From Sediminibacterium goheungense (lineage in GTDB: Bacteria; Bacteroidota; Bacteroidia; Chitinophagales; Chitinophagaceae): 64,000 nt of DNA. A program made the translations under genes and the position numbers. The stretch lies in NCBI RefSeq assembly GCF_004361915.1, contig NZ_SNWP01000011.1:868001-932000 (forward strand). The letters run 5' to 3'. Of this stretch, positions 54,080 through 62,199 are shown piece after piece. Each line of letters starts with the position of its first letter. The stretch's first letter is position 1. The notes beneath the pieces were generated by a model. It made no database searches and was not told the DNA's origin. It was given only the letters and a program-made list of their open reading frames with translations.

Positions 54080-54997
54080 TTACCTGATGCCGATAAAACT
54101 GCCTATGATGCCACAAAGTGCTTTTATCAGCATTAATCCGTCAATGATTGCAAGATAATAGAGAATGCTTTTACGGCGGTGCATATAATAGGTTACAATT
54201 ATCAACAAAATAAAAGGAATAGTGTTGATGACCATCCGTAAAGGAGGAAATGAATGGGTAATGCCATACACCAGAAATACGCCCAACCCTATCAGTGTTA
54301 AAGGGATGATGATAAAAAACAAGGTCTTTCTCAGTCCATAACGAACTACAAAAGTTTTTAATTCTTCATTGTGATCGGCAGCGTAGTCCTTGATATCGAA
54401 AAGAATACATAACATGGTAATGTACATACCATTTTTAATAAAAAGCAGCAGGTGAAATATGTCGGGTTGGTAAGGCTGATTATTTTCCAGAGCGGCAAAA
54501 AAAGCAGGGTATACGGTAACAACACCTGCCCAGATAAAACCGATTACAAAAGGTTTGATCCAGCCATGGGAGCGAAGGCTGCTACCTTTGATAAAAGGAA
54601 GACGGTTGCCATAATACCAGCCTGCCATCAGTGGGAAAAAAGCCAGTATCAACCATTGCCAGATATGTATGCCAGTAAGTTTATCGATCCAGTCTATACC
54701 GAGATAAATGCTGATAAATAGAACGATACCCGTGAGTATCGATTGTGAACGATATACTTGTTTTTTATACTGTTTGTACCAAAGACTTCTTGGATGGATA
54801 TTCAATTGCTGGCTTTCATTCAGGTAGGCATGGGTATAATACAGAACGGTAACAGCAAACAGGAGGGTATAAAATAACAGGCTGTTTAAAGGATAGCCCT
54901 GCTGAATGTTGGCTTCAAGGGCAAGTGCTACCACACAGCAGCCATAGAAATAGTTGCCAAAAAAGAAATGCTGGAAAAAGCGTTCCGCAGATTTCAA
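54080..54997 (-). CDS. UbiA-like polytopic membrane protein
   Basis: The 305-residue protein has about eight membrane helices. It has one UbiA-family aspartate motif, DIKDYAADHNEELKTFVVRYG, which corresponds to the second DxxD region that binds prenyl diphosphate through magnesium. The first NDxxDxxxD motif is not seen; the equivalent loop reads YYTHAYLNESQQL. Such partial members are frequent in Bacteroidota and their activity is uncertain. It could be an aromatic prenyltransferase with an unusual site or a non-catalytic relative. It is followed on the same strand by the M42 peptidase. Confidence 0.72.
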   Translation of the reverse strand: MKSAERFFQHFFFGNYFYGCCVVALALEANIQQGYPLNSLLFYTLLFAVTVLYYTHAYLNESQQLNIHPRSLWYKQYKKQVYRSQSILTGIVLFISIYLGIDWIDKLTGIHIWQWLILAFFPLMAGWYYGNRLPFIKGSSLRSHGWIKPFVIGFIWAGVVTVYPAFFAALENNQPYQPDIFHLLLFIKNGMYITMLCILFDIKDYAADHNEELKTFVVRYGLRKTLFFIIIPLTLIGLGVFLVYGITHSFPPLRMVINTIPFILLIIVTYYMHRRKSILYYLAIIDGLMLIKALCGIIGSFIGIR

Positions 54998-55034
54998 TAA
55001 CAGCTTTTTAATGCCTTATTGCCGGGTTTAAAAA

Positions 55035-55478
55035 CTATTTTATGATAATAATATCCGGCGATACAACTGTATCGCTTTGGTTTTTTGCTTTATCACGGGT
55101 CCAGAAACGAAAGTAACAGGTATCGTTCTTAGAACAGGTTGGAATCACTGTATAATTAGAGCCGGGTACAAAGCCTACACTGTAACCAACTTCAAATACA
55201 CCTTTCAGGTTACTGGTGGCAGTAAAAGAAGGAATTTTTGCACGGTCGCTGAAGTTATTACAGCCATTTACCTTTGATATTTTCTGTACCCAGATACTGT
55301 CCTGTACATCGCCTTCCTTGTCTGTAAACTCTATGGAGAACAGTATGGCAGAATTGCTGCCAAAGACTTTCCCGTTTACACTTTTAAAAGTGAGTTGAGG
55401 GCGGGTCGTGTAAGTATCTTTTTTACAGGCTGAAATGCCTAGTATAATTGCGCTTAATATCAATAATTTTGCCTTCAT
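55035..55478 (-). CDS. Small lipoprotein of unknown function
   Basis: I choose the ATG at 55478, giving MKAKLLILSAIILGISA-C lipobox and a 147-residue precursor. An in-frame ATG at 55493 is possible, but a TAAATTTG promoter box ends only 2 bp from it. The mature protein begins KKDTYTTRPQLTFKSV and has beta-strand segments (ILFSIEFTDKEGDVQDSIWVQK, GVFEVGYSVGF) and four cysteines, two of them in TCSKNDTCYF, possibly disulfide-bonded. It is divergent from the acyl-protein synthetase gene, 43 bp apart. Function is unknown. Confidence 0.82.
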   Translation of the reverse strand: MKAKLLILSAIILGISACKKDTYTTRPQLTFKSVNGKVFGSNSAILFSIEFTDKEGDVQDSIWVQKISKVNGCNNFSDRAKIPSFTATSNLKGVFEVGYSVGFVPGSNYTVIPTCSKNDTCYFRFWTRDKAKNQSDTVVSPDIIIIK

Positions 55479-55495
55479 TCGTTCTGCTTTCATAT

Positions 55496-55503
55496 CAAAT
55501 TTA
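55496..55503 (-). promoter_or_regulatory. -7 box of the lipoprotein gene
   Basis: On the minus strand, TAAATTTG lies 17 bp before the ATG at 55478 and only 2 bp before the alternative ATG at 55493, which favours the shorter start. It lies within the divergent gap shared with the gene at 55522. Confidence 0.5.
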
Positions 55504-55521
55504 GTTAAAACATTACAATAC

Positions 55522-56505
55522 ATGACCGGGTTGCCGTTTGATGTTAACAATATTTTCTCTCTTTCTGCCGCTCAGTTCGATGCAACCTGCATGGCCGTTT
55601 TTCAATACCAGTACCAATCCAATCCAATTTACCGGAAATGGTGCACTATGATTGGTAAAACGCCCCTTCAGGTTCAGACACCTGTCGGTATTCCAACGTT
55701 GCCTGTATCTTTTTTTAAACAGGAAACCATTCTGAGTGCTTTTCCAGCTACCCATTACTTTGAAAGCAGTGGTACTACACATACGCAGAATAGCCGGCAT
55801 TGGGTGTATGATCTGGATCTGTACCGCAAAAGTTTTAACAGGGCTTTTGAACTGTTCTATGGGCCTGTCAACGAATGGTGTGTCTTGGCATTGCTTCCTG
55901 CTTATCTGGAACGACAACATTCGTCGCTGGTTATGATGGCTGATGAATTGATACGTGATAGCGGGCATCCTTTAAGTGGTTTTTATCTGTATGACCACGA
56001 CCAGCTCAATCATACACTGGCTCAATTGGAACAGCGTGGGCAAAAAACACTCCTGCTCGGCGTAACCTTTGCCTTGCTTGATTTTGCAGAAGCGTATCCT
56101 CAGCAGCTCAGGCATACCATTGTGATGGAAACCGGCGGTATGAAGGGCCGTAGAAAAGAAATGACAAGGGCTGAAGTACATGATGTGCTTACCCGCCAAT
56201 TGGGTATCAAATCCGTTCATTCTGAATACGGTATGACAGAATTGCTGAGTCAGGCCTATTCAAGGGGAGAAGGTATTTTTGAATGTCCGCCGTGGATGAA
56301 AGTGCGGGTTCGGGATGAGGAAGATCCGTTTGGTCAGGCTTTCAATGGGAGGGGTGTAATTGAGGTGATTGATCTGGCCAATCTGTATAGTTGTTCCTTT
56401 ATTGCTACAGAAGACCTGGGACGGGTATATGAGGATGGCAGTTTTGAGGTATGGGGGCGCCTGGATAACAGTGATATCAGGGGTTGTAGCCTGTTGGTAA
56501 TATAG
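55522..56505 (+). CDS. LuxE/PaaK-like acyl-protein synthetase
   Basis: The frame opens at 55435, but the ATG at 55522 is preferred since the earlier part overlaps the divergent lipoprotein. The 327-residue protein has LuxE-type features: SNPIYRKWC, PTLPVSFFKQ, ESSGTTHTQNSRH (adenylate-forming P-loop), VMETGGMKGRRKEMTRAEVHD, VHSEYGMTELLSQAYS and the late FIATEDLGRVYEDGSFEVWGRLDNSDIRGCSLLV-type hinge. It probably activates a fatty or other carboxylic acid as adenylate and transfers it to a thiol. No luciferase or reductase genes are nearby, so the pathway is open. Confidence 0.87.
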   Translation: MTGLPFDVNNIFSLSAAQFDATCMAVFQYQYQSNPIYRKWCTMIGKTPLQVQTPVGIPTLPVSFFKQETILSAFPATHYFESSGTTHTQNSRHWVYDLDLYRKSFNRAFELFYGPVNEWCVLALLPAYLERQHSSLVMMADELIRDSGHPLSGFYLYDHDQLNHTLAQLEQRGQKTLLLGVTFALLDFAEAYPQQLRHTIVMETGGMKGRRKEMTRAEVHDVLTRQLGIKSVHSEYGMTELLSQAYSRGEGIFECPPWMKVRVRDEEDPFGQAFNGRGVIEVIDLANLYSCSFIATEDLGRVYEDGSFEVWGRLDNSDIRGCSLLVI

Positions 56506-56528
56506 AAAAAGAATGAATTAAAATTTAC

Positions 56529-56561
56529 TTTGGCAGATAGGAGGGTTTGCCATTATATTTG
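56529..56561 (+). promoter_or_regulatory. Promoter of tRNA-Leu
   Basis: TTTG (56529-56532) and TATATTTG (56554-56561) are spaced by 21 bp. The leader then contains a 7-bp palindrome AATAACC/GGTTATT (56574-56590) immediately before the tRNA. Confidence 0.8.
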
Positions 56562-56595
56562 CAGCCCTGAATCAATAACCTTAGGTTATTCACCT

Positions 56596-56682
56596 GCCCA
56601 GGTGGCGAAATTGGTAGACGCACTGTGTTCAGGTCGCAGCGCCTTCACGGGTGTGCTGGTTCGAATCCAGTCCTGGGCACCA
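56596..56682 (+). tRNA. tRNA-Leu (anticodon CAG)
   Basis: Class II tRNA with acceptor GCCCAGG/CCTGGGC, D-arm with TTGGTAGA, anticodon stem CTGTG/CGCAG around loop TTCAGGT (anticodon CAG), a long variable arm (CGCCTTCACGGGTGT), T-arm GGTTCGAATCC, discriminator A and encoded CCA (56680-56682). Confidence 0.97.
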
Positions 56683-56683
56683 G

Positions 56684-56712
56684 AAAGAGACGTTAACCCG
56701 TCTCTTTTTTTA
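56684..56712 (+). terminator. Intrinsic terminator of tRNA-Leu
   Basis: A 9-bp stem AAAGAGACG/CGTCTCTTT (56684-56692 with 56699-56707) with a 6-nt loop runs into a T-tract, starting 2 bp after the CCA end. Confidence 0.88.
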
Positions 56713-56806
56713 TATCTACCGGGAAAATCTCCCCATAAACTGATGACGCAGACAAGTAAAAAAACTATCTTGTATGTAGCTACACCATACAAGCTGTAAC
56801 GGGTCC

Positions 56807-59035
56807 ATGAGAACAGTCAGATATCTTTTTACCATCCTTTTGTTAACCGGTATGTGCCGTTTATCGTATGCTGCCAGCGATACGATACATGTTCAGCTAA
56901 AATGGTGGCATCAGTTTCAGTTTGCGGGTTATTATGCAGCAGAACTCAAAGGGTTCTATCAGCAGGCAGGATTGAAGGTAAAACTCATTCCCGGAGATCC
57001 TTCTCACGCTGCTGTTCCCGAAGTGTTAGCCGGCAATGCCGATTTTGGTATAACCGGATCTGATCTGGTGGTGAATTATGCCAAAGGCGACCCATTGATA
57101 GCTCTGGGTGCAATTTTTCAGCATTCGCCCTATACCATTCTTTCACTGAAAGAAAAAAAGATCCATATACCTTCTGATCTGATCGGAAAAAGATTGATGG
57201 CTTCTCCTGATCAGGGCTGGACAGAATTGAAAGCGGTATTTCTTAAAGAAGGGATCAATCCGGATTCACTGAAATTGCTTTCGCATAGCTGGAAAAATAC
57301 CGATCTGATAGAAGATAAGGCGGATGCTATTACAGCTTACATATCCGTTGAAATAAACCAGTTTAGGAAAGCAGGTGTGGAACCCTCTTTTATACTACCG
57401 ATTAATTATGGAATCGATTTCTATGGTGATATTTTATTTACCAGAAAAAAAATTGCAGACTCGGATCCTGTCACCATTTCAAAATTTCGTAAAGCCAGTT
57501 TTGAAGGTTGGGAATATGCTATGTCGCATACCGGAGAAATAGCAGATTACATATTAACCCTTCCTGGGGTAAAAGAACGAGGTGTAACAAAAGATGATCT
57601 GCTGGTAGAAGCAGAAGCCATGCGTAAGTTGATTTTACCAGATCTGGTTGAAATTGGTCACATGAATGAAGGCAGATGGCGGCATATTGCTGATGTGCAC
57701 CAAAAACTGGGCATCATTACAAAACAGCCCGACCTGAGCGGTTTTTTGTATGACGGTACAAAAAAAGTATCGTCAAAATTCCTCCGAAATACGGCTTATG
57801 TACTCATCGGGGTATTGTTACTGTTGTTGCTTTCAGTTTTATATGGGTTCTCTCTACGTAAAGCGGTGAGAAAACGTACCGAAGATCTTGAAAAAGAAAT
57901 CATTGAACGGGCCAATGCACAGCAGTTGCTTTTGATCAGTGAGCAACGTCTGGAAATGGCAACGGTTGCCGCAGGGTTGGGTATTTGGGACTGGGATATT
58001 AAATCGGGTGAAGTTTACTTTAATGATCAGTGGAAGTTGATGCTGGGATATGCCCCTGATGAACTGCCGAACCTCTTTGCTACTTTCGAAAAGTTATTGC
58101 ATCCGAATGAAAAGGAAACCTTGTTGCACTTGTTACACGAACACCTGGAGGGACGCAGTTCGGTGTATCAGGCAATGATCAGGATGCGGACAAAAGACAA
58201 AAGATGGAAATGGATATTAACCATGAGCAAGGCTAGTTTGCGTGATGAAAAGGGTCAGGCAATACGGTTATCAGGCATACATCTCGATATAGATGATATC
58301 AAACAAAAAGAAATAGAACTGAAAGAGCTCACACAGGAACTTATGCATAGTAATAATGAGTTGCAACAGTTTGCTTATATCACATCGCACAACCTGCGTG
58401 CCCCTGTAGCCAACCTGATAAGTCTGTTGGGACTTTTCGATCGAAGCAATCTTTCAGAGAGAAACAACGTGTTTCTTGAAAAGATGGAGATTAGTGTTGA
58501 ACGTTTACATGCCACACTCAATGATCTGAATGAAATACTGTCTTCCAGAATTAACAAGGCCGACCGGGAAGATAGATTGGTATTTGCTGAAGAACTATCC
58601 AAAGTGAAAGACCTGATTTCAGAAGAAATTAGGTTGAGAGAGGTAACTATACAATCAGATTTCTCAAAAGCACCTGAAATCTTTTTTTCCAGAAAAGTGA
58701 TACACAGTATTTTATTAAATCTTCTCACCAATGCTATTAAATACAGAAGACCGGGTGTTCCTCCTATTATTCAGGTGTTTACAGAGGAGGATGGCGATTA
58801 TATAATACTATATGTAAAAGATAATGGGCTTGGAATTGATATGGAAAAATATGGCAACAAAATATTTGGTCTGTATCAGCGTTTCCATGATAATAAAGAC
58901 GGTAAGGGACTTGGTTTGTATATTATTAAAAATCAGGTAGAAGCATTGGATGGGAAAATTGCGGTAGAGAGCATGTTAAACAGCGGAACAATGTTTCATG
59001 TATTTCTGAAGAAAAAAAAGAGTTTCTATGAGTAA
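56807..59035 (+). CDS. Sensor kinase fused to NMT1/THI5-like binding domain
   Basis: The 742-residue protein has a signal peptide (~1-22). A periplasmic NMT1/THI5-type substrate-binding domain follows (~25-310: VQLKWWHQFQFAGYYAAELKGFYQQAGLKV, ADFGITGSDLVVNYAKG, YGIDFYGDILFTRKK). Next come one membrane helix (~332-352), a PAS domain (~385-500: LGIWDWDIKSGEVYFNDQW, GIHLDIDD), a HisKA-type H-box (YITSHNLRAPVANL, H528) and HATPase (LLTNAIKYRR, VKDNGLGIDM, GKGLGLYIIK). The binding domain implies sensing of a thiamine-precursor-like or other small molecule. The next gene, a receiver-only protein, overlaps it by 8 bp and is the likely partner. A palindrome (56769-56793) lies just upstream. Confidence 0.92.
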   Translation: MRTVRYLFTILLLTGMCRLSYAASDTIHVQLKWWHQFQFAGYYAAELKGFYQQAGLKVKLIPGDPSHAAVPEVLAGNADFGITGSDLVVNYAKGDPLIALGAIFQHSPYTILSLKEKKIHIPSDLIGKRLMASPDQGWTELKAVFLKEGINPDSLKLLSHSWKNTDLIEDKADAITAYISVEINQFRKAGVEPSFILPINYGIDFYGDILFTRKKIADSDPVTISKFRKASFEGWEYAMSHTGEIADYILTLPGVKERGVTKDDLLVEAEAMRKLILPDLVEIGHMNEGRWRHIADVHQKLGIITKQPDLSGFLYDGTKKVSSKFLRNTAYVLIGVLLLLLLSVLYGFSLRKAVRKRTEDLEKEIIERANAQQLLLISEQRLEMATVAAGLGIWDWDIKSGEVYFNDQWKLMLGYAPDELPNLFATFEKLLHPNEKETLLHLLHEHLEGRSSVYQAMIRMRTKDKRWKWILTMSKASLRDEKGQAIRLSGIHLDIDDIKQKEIELKELTQELMHSNNELQQFAYITSHNLRAPVANLISLLGLFDRSNLSERNNVFLEKMEISVERLHATLNDLNEILSSRINKADREDRLVFAEELSKVKDLISEEIRLREVTIQSDFSKAPEIFFSRKVIHSILLNLLTNAIKYRRPGVPPIIQVFTEEDGDYIILYVKDNGLGIDMEKYGNKIFGLYQRFHDNKDGKGLGLYIIKNQVEALDGKIAVESMLNSGTMFHVFLKKKKSFYE

Positions 59036-59432
59036 TGAGCCATATCATATTTTGTTGGTAGATGATGATGATGTTACCAATTTCCTCAGTAGGGAAATGC
59101 TGCGTATATATATGACTGCTCCCAAAATTGATATTGCCTTGAATGGTCAGGAAGCCATTGCTTTCCTGCTTGCTCATGCCAATGAACCTGATAAGCTTCC
59201 TGATCTCATACTGCTGGATATTAATATGCCTATTATGGATGGCTGGGAATTCCTTTCGGAATTTGAAAAAATACGTACATCGGGGTTCGAAAAAATTAAT
59301 GTCATCATGTTTACTTCCTCGGTTTATTATGAAGATATTGACCGGGCCCGCGGATCTGCCATAGTAAAGAATATTTACTCGAAACCCCTCGATGAGCAGA
59401 AGATCAGAGAAATTATTGCCTCATGCCGGTAA
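59028..59432 (+). CDS. Receiver-only response regulator (Rcp1/CheY-like)
   Basis: The 134-residue protein is a single receiver domain with the acidic cluster D12-D15, phosphoacceptor D64 in LLDINMP, a serine pair in FTSSVYYEDI and K119 in YSKPLDEQ. The insert in the first helix region and the spacing resemble the Rcp1-type receivers that often follow PAS-containing kinases. It overlaps the kinase gene by 8 bp, so the two are translationally coupled. With no output domain it must act by protein contact or feed a phosphorelay. Confidence 0.93.
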   Translation: MSNEPYHILLVDDDDVTNFLSREMLRIYMTAPKIDIALNGQEAIAFLLAHANEPDKLPDLILLDINMPIMDGWEFLSEFEKIRTSGFEKINVIMFTSSVYYEDIDRARGSAIVKNIYSKPLDEQKIREIIASCR

Positions 59433-59461
59433 AATCGGGCAAGCATTATATGTAGAATAAT

Positions 59462-59513
59462 ATATATTTAATATAAAAAAATCTGTAATGCATTTATATT
59501 AAATATATTTTTA
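59462..59513 (+). terminator. AT-rich hairpin after the kinase/receiver operon
   Basis: A 15- to 16-bp stem (TATATTTAATATAAA at 59463-59477 with its complement at 59493-59507) is followed by TTTTTATTC. It lies 30 bp after the receiver stop. Confidence 0.55.
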
Positions 59514-59674
59514 TTCATTTTCAAAAATAATCTTGAATAGCCTTTTTAAAAATTCGGTGTTTTCCCCGGCATAATTCAGTGAATAAAACAGTAGCCAGAC
59601 CCATCATCTGATGTATTTTGCACTCAGTAAATAATTCGTAAGAGTTGTTTCGCCATTATCCTGAAAACCAAAGA

Positions 59675-59704
59675 AAAATGTAATAATCCGTTATTACATT
59701 TTTT
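59675..59704 (+). terminator. Terminator-like hairpin
   Basis: A 12-bp perfect stem AAAATGTAATAA/TTATTACATTTT (59675-59686 with 59691-59702) with loop TCCG is followed by further T. No annotated gene ends immediately upstream. Confidence 0.65.
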
Positions 59705-59759
59705 CCCTCGATCCAATTTCCTTTAGTATAAAGAATCCTATATTCTACTGTAAAAGCCA

Positions 59760-59795
59760 AGAGAATGGAGCAACTAGTTGCTCCATTCTCTTTTT
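59760..59795 (+). terminator. Strong palindromic terminator
   Basis: A 30-bp perfect palindrome (arms GAGAATGGAGCAACT and complement, 59761-59790) extends by one A-T pair and runs into TTTTT. It lies 56 bp after the previous hairpin, with no gene between. Confidence 0.8.
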
Positions 59796-60048
59796 CAACA
59801 CCATCCAAACGTAAAATTTCGCGGATACTTTATCATAAAAATTGAGTAACTTTCCTTTAACAGTTGGTAACTGTCAATAATTGTATTCACTGGTTTTTAC
59901 CTATGCTGTTTTCAGGTTCTTTCATTTCGAGAAAATATATCTTTTGGGCAGAACAATAAAGCGGCATATAATTGCGTGTATAGCATATATTAGTAGCGTA
60001 TTTTGTATAACTGTTTTTTATATCCATTGACTGACTAAAGGGAACTTC

Positions 60049-60675
60049 ATGAGAATATTGATTGCAGATGATCATAGCCTAATCAGAGAGGGTTTGCGTA
60101 AGATTTTATTGGAATCGCTTCCCTTTGCTGAAGTGCATGATGTGGCAGATTCAGCCGATCTTTTTAAAAAAGCGATCAGTGAAAAATGGGATATCATTAT
60201 TTCCGATATCAGTATGCCTGGGTATTCAGGTATTGAAATTCTCAAACAAATAAAGGAACACGCTCCCAGTACACCTGTATTAATGCTTAGCATGCATACA
60301 CCGGAACAATATGCGGTACGCGCCATTAAAGCAGGTGCATCCGGTTATCTCACCAAAGAAAGCGCACCTTATGAACTGGTGAAAGCCGTACAACAAATAC
60401 TGAGTGGGCGTAAATATATTACCAGTGAAGTAGCAGAAGTTCTGGCGGGATCACTTGAACAGAAAGACCAACGGGCGCCTCATGAACAATTATCTGACCG
60501 TGAGTTTGAAGTATTCAAGATGATTGTAATGGGTAAAAGTATCTCAGAAATAGGAGAGATACTATCGCTGAATGTGAATACGATCAGTACTTACAGAGCC
60601 CGTATTATGGACAAAATGAAATTACATAATAACGCCGACCTCGTTAAATATGCCATCCAGAATAACCTGGTTTAA
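60049..60675 (+). CDS. LuxR/NarL-family response regulator (third copy)
   Basis: The 208-residue protein has a receiver (D7/D8, phosphoacceptor D53 in IISDISMPGYSG, S80-region LMLSMH, K104-region YLTKESAP) and a LuxR helix-turn-helix (LSDREFEVFKMIVMGKSISEIGEILSLNVNTISTYRARIMDKM). It is a different subgroup from the two regulators at 7529 and 29360: closer to classical NarL/UvrY-type proteins. No kinase overlaps it. The substrate-binding kinase at 56807 and the LytS-like kinase at 62200 are the nearest candidates. The target genes are unknown. Confidence 0.93.
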   Translation: MRILIADDHSLIREGLRKILLESLPFAEVHDVADSADLFKKAISEKWDIIISDISMPGYSGIEILKQIKEHAPSTPVLMLSMHTPEQYAVRAIKAGASGYLTKESAPYELVKAVQQILSGRKYITSEVAEVLAGSLEQKDQRAPHEQLSDREFEVFKMIVMGKSISEIGEILSLNVNTISTYRARIMDKMKLHNNADLVKYAIQNNLV

Positions 60676-60914
60676 CCGTTTCTGCGAAAAATAAGGGTTA
60701 ATGTGTAGTGAAATAACTACATTGATTTCACAGATTGTGTTATTCATGATTTCAGAAATAGGAGGGTTCTTTGTATAACAAACCGAGCCTTCCCCCCATA
60801 ATGCCGGTTTACCATTTAAATTCCACTGTCCTTATTGAAATCCATTATAGATTGGTAGTATTACCAGGTTTGAACGTATTTATCCTTGAAAAACCTTACA
60901 GCCTATGGCTGCAT

Positions 60915-60950
60915 GAGCTTTGTAGGGATTAACCCTGCAAAGCTCTTTTA
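60915..60950 (+). terminator. Hairpin terminator just before a receiver gene
   Basis: A 13-bp stem (60915-60927 with 60933-60945, GAGCTTTG..CAAAGCTC core, one G-U pair) with loop ATTAA is followed by TTTTAAAC. It ends 14 bp before the ATG at 60964. A second small hairpin (CAGCC/GGCTG, 60899-60911) lies in front of it. It may end the upstream LuxR transcript or a small RNA, or attenuate the following gene. Confidence 0.7.
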
Positions 60951-60963
60951 AACTAATGTTCTA

Positions 60964-61383
60964 ATGATGCCATTGCCTGTTATGGTTAATAGTGCGCTGA
61001 AAATATTATTGATAGATGATTCTGAATTCATACTTCAACGTATCCAACACATGTTGGAAGGAATGAATCATGTGAAGGAAGTACGTACCGCCACCAGTGC
61101 TGAGGAAGCGGATGTATGGCTCGAATCTTTCAATCCTTCCCTGATATTTCTTGATATCAATCTCCCCGGCAAAAACGGTTTGCAAATGCTTAAAGATATC
61201 AGAAGTAAAACAACCATTGATCCAACGATTGTTATCCTAACGAATAATACATTGTCGGGTTACAGGGTAGAATGTATGCAGGCTGGTGCTGATTATTTTC
61301 TGGATAAGGCAAAAGATTTTTCGGCTATCCCTGATATCGTTCTTCAAACAGTCGAAAAAGTAATTTCCAGTTCCGGTCATTGA
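60964..61383 (+). CDS. Receiver-only response regulator
   Basis: The 139-residue protein is a single receiver domain: LLIDDSEF (D18/D19), phosphoacceptor D64 in IFLDINLPGKNG, a TNN segment at the Thr position and K115 in YFLDKAKDF. The first residues (MMPLPVMVNSALK) are not conserved; a start at the second ATG (60967) is equally possible. It has no output domain. It ends 9 bp from the convergent LytTR regulator. A partner kinase is not evident. Confidence 0.9.
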   Translation: MMPLPVMVNSALKILLIDDSEFILQRIQHMLEGMNHVKEVRTATSAEEADVWLESFNPSLIFLDINLPGKNGLQMLKDIRSKTTIDPTIVILTNNTLSGYRVECMQAGADYFLDKAKDFSAIPDIVLQTVEKVISSSGH

Positions 61384-61392
61384 TGCTGTTAC

Positions 61393-62130
61393 TTATATCC
61401 CAAGTGCCGTTTTTAATCTTGCATAACCCGATTTGCTAACGGGTAACCTTATACCAATACTGAGAATCGCAAGATGACCTTCTTTTTCATACGGATCGAT
61501 TCTGCTGATCAGGTTTACATTTACCAGGTAGGATCTGTGTATTCTTATAAACAGCGAAGGATCCATTTTCTGTTCAAAAAACTGCATGGTTTTGTTCTTG
61601 AGAAATACCCCTTCAGCAGTATGAATTTTTACATAATCATCAGCCGATTCAAAATACTGTACCTGTGATGTGGGAATAATTTTAATCTTGCCATTATCTT
61701 TTAAAACAATTCTGTTTTGCTGCTGTGCAGTACCAGAAACAGCATTCAGTAATTCGTGGGTTCTGTTGTGTTGCAATTGTTGCTCTGTGGCCTTCCATTT
61801 CTCTATTGCTTTGATAAAACGCTCTTTGCTGAATGGTTTTAGCAGGTAGTCGATAGCATGTGCCTCAAAAGCCTTAATAGCGAATTCTTCAAATGCTGTT
61901 GCGAAAATAACAGCCGGTGGATTTTCAATCAATTCAAGCATTTCAAATCCGTTGATCTTGGGCATTTGAATATCTAGTATTACCAGATCGGGCTGATGTT
62001 GTTGAATGGCTTTTACGCCCTCGAAACCATCACCACACTCCTCAACGAGTTCAATATCAGGATAGGCCTGTAAATATTCTTTTACAATACTTCTGGCAAG
62101 TGGTTCGTCGTCTATAATGATTAGTTTCAT
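61393..62130 (-). CDS. LytTR-family response regulator
   Basis: The 245-residue protein has a receiver (D7/D8, phosphoacceptor D53 in VILDIQMPKINGFEML, T78, K98 in DYLLKPFS) and a LytTR DNA-binding domain (~145-240: RIVLKDNGKIKIIPTSQVQYFESADDYVKIHT-type strands and FIRIHRSYLVNVNLI). It is the partner of the LytS-like kinase whose gene precedes it by 69 bp on the same strand. LytTR systems in Bacteroidota commonly control envelope or secretion functions. The LiaF-like gene in this cluster supports an envelope-stress role. Confidence 0.95.
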   Translation of the reverse strand: MKLIIIDDEPLARSIVKEYLQAYPDIELVEECGDGFEGVKAIQQHQPDLVILDIQMPKINGFEMLELIENPPAVIFATAFEEFAIKAFEAHAIDYLLKPFSKERFIKAIEKWKATEQQLQHNRTHELLNAVSGTAQQQNRIVLKDNGKIKIIPTSQVQYFESADDYVKIHTAEGVFLKNKTMQFFEQKMDPSLFIRIHRSYLVNVNLISRIDPYEKEGHLAILSIGIRLPVSKSGYARLKTALGI

Positions 62131-62199
62131 GGCTTCGTTTTATGGGTATTCGTCATTACTGATTTCGTAAAGTGTGATAGCAATCACTACGTCCTTGTA

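Larger units (their letters stand above)
59433..60048. other. Noncoding interval with three terminator-like hairpins
   Basis: About 615 bp without a supported gene. It contains an AT-rich hairpin (59462-59508) that ends the kinase/receiver operon, and two further strong hairpins with T-runs (59675-59704 and 59760-59795). These imply at least one extra short transcript between 59510 and 59795. The remaining ~250 bp before the LuxR regulator show nothing distinctive. Confidence 0.55.

Noticed and set aside
56530-56799. Frame spanning tRNA-Leu
   Set aside because: It reads through a complete tRNA, its promoter and its terminator.
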